Shown: positions 12,879 through 13,295 of the stretch, one piece after another
Layout of the letters: each line of letters begins with the position of its first letter
Position numbering within the stretch: position 1 is the first letter of the stretch
NCBI GenBank assembly: GCA_038243395.1
Contig: JBBSRC010000101.1
Coordinates: 1 to 13,295 of the forward strand
Reading direction: 5' to 3'
Length of the DNA stretch: 13,295 nt
Source: Gelidibacter sp038243395
GTDB lineage: Bacteria > Bacteroidota > Bacteroidia > Flavobacteriales > Flavobacteriaceae
Made by a program: the position numbers and the translations under genes
The notes under the pieces: generated by a model
The model's input: only the letters and a program-made list of their open reading frames with translations
Database searches by the model: none
What the model was told of the DNA's origin: nothing

Positions 12879-12984
12879 TACGTAATGTTTTTCAATCCTA
12901 AATGTGACAGGTCAAAACCTGGATAGTTTCAAGATCAAATGTTATTCGTCGAAGTAAGAATGTTTTGAATTCATTGGAAATACG

Positions 12985-13140
12985 ATGGATGATGTTGTGA
13001 GTCTGGTTAAAGTTAGAAGCCCAATGTTGAGCAATAAGACAAAAAACAAGAAATATATTTTGAGTTCGAAAACATCAGACGAACTTGTTGATAAATCAAG
13101 ACGTTTTATGTTCTCAGATAGAGCAGAGCAAGTAATATAA
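12985..13140 (+). CDS. Possible small ORF, 51 residues, unknown
   Basis: An ATG at 12985 opens a frame to TAA at 13138-13140. The product starts MDDVVSLVKVRSPML, is rich in Lys, Ser and Asp, has no hydrophobic segment or known motif, and ends RAEQVI. The frame is open upstream only to a TAA at 12955-12957. It lies between ytxJ and a good terminator on the same strand, which gives it a transcription context. It could be a real small gene, a decayed gene tail or chance. Confidence 0.25.
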   Translation: MDDVVSLVKVRSPMLSNKTKNKKYILSSKTSDELVDKSRRFMFSDRAEQVI

Positions 13141-13213
13141 TTGTGAAATTGTTCTGGAAGTGAAATGGATTAATTCATTTTCCATACCACAATTTAAAGT
13201 ATGTTTAATAATG

Positions 13214-13250
13214 AAAACTTCCAACAGAACAGTTGGGAGTTTTTTATTTT
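13214..13250 (+). terminator. Strong intrinsic terminator
   Basis: Arms AAAACTTCCAAC (13214-13225) and GTTGGGAGTTTT (13232-13243) pair over 12 bp with a single G-T wobble around a 6-nt loop AGAACA. T6-A-T4 follows from 13240. The stem has A-runs opposite the T-tract, but the T-tract extends beyond the stem only on the plus strand, so it ends rightward transcription. It is about 340 bp past the ytxJ stop, implying that something between is transcribed or that ytxJ has a long 3' tail. Confidence 0.8.
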
Positions 13251-13295
13251 AATTCCGCTTTCTATAAGAATTAATGATTTGTTTTAACTTCAGCT

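Larger units (their letters stand above)
12879..13295. other. Region downstream of ytxJ to the window edge
   Basis: These 417 bp contain a small hairpin CAGGT-CAAA-ACCTG (12908-12921) without a T-run shortly after ytxJ, a doubtful 51-codon ORF (12985-13140) and a strong plus-strand terminator (13214-13250). Nothing is recognised in the last 45 bases. Confidence 0.5.

Noticed and set aside
12908..12921. CAGGT-CAAA-ACCTG hairpin after ytxJ as a terminator
   Set aside because: The stem is only 5 bp and is followed by GATAGTTTC rather than a T-run.

Overview
The window looks like chromosomal DNA of a Flavobacteriaceae-type bacterium (Bacteroidota). The basis is AT-rich sequence, absence of clear Shine-Dalgarno sites, TAnnTTTG-type -7 promoter boxes, a DUF5686 outer-membrane protein with a carboxypeptidase-like N-terminal domain, a DUF6503-type lipoprotein, and a YtxJ-type bacillithiol redox protein. 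Genus cannot be judged from the sequence alone. The content is mostly housekeeping and stress functions. I see no transposase, integrase, phage gene, CRISPR array, tRNA or rRNA.

Layout. Positions 1-323 (-) hold the N-terminal part of a 3-hydroxybutyryl-CoA dehydrogenase that runs off the left edge. Then come a Gfo/Idh/MocA oxidoreductase (522-1481, -), protein-L-isoaspartate methyltransferase pcm with a TTG start (1776-2417, +), and a large DUF5686 outer-membrane protein (2649-5129, -). They are followed by smpB (5360-5818, -), divergent from a DUF6503-type lipoprotein (5908-6672, +). A probable deoxyribonucleoside catabolic operon lies on the minus strand: deoC (7926-8588), deoD (7198-7896) and an exported histidine phosphatase (6665-7174). 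The phosphatase 3' end overlaps the convergent lipoprotein gene by 8 bp. After a dyad-rich gap come a small STAS/SpoIIAA-like protein of unknown function (8932-9336, -) and the disaggregase clpB (9509-12121, -) with a good intrinsic terminator. Divergent from clpB is ytxJ (12468-12878, +). The last ~400 bases hold only a doubtful 51-codon ORF and a strong plus-strand terminator.

How the genes fit together. DeoC and DeoD act in sequence on purine deoxyribonucleosides, with a phosphopentomutase step between them that is not in the window. ClpB, SmpB, Pcm and YtxJ are all protein or ribosome quality-control and stress factors, but they are not one operon.

Most of the unexplained signal lies between genes. 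It includes a 13-nt inverted pair with TGAC-N5-GTCA-like arms about 31 bp apart upstream of clpB, a degenerate heptanucleotide repeat, two 20-nt palindromes of identical architecture, and a perfect 16-nt dyad just upstream of the DUF5686 gene's candidate promoter. No convincing new multi-gene system is visible.
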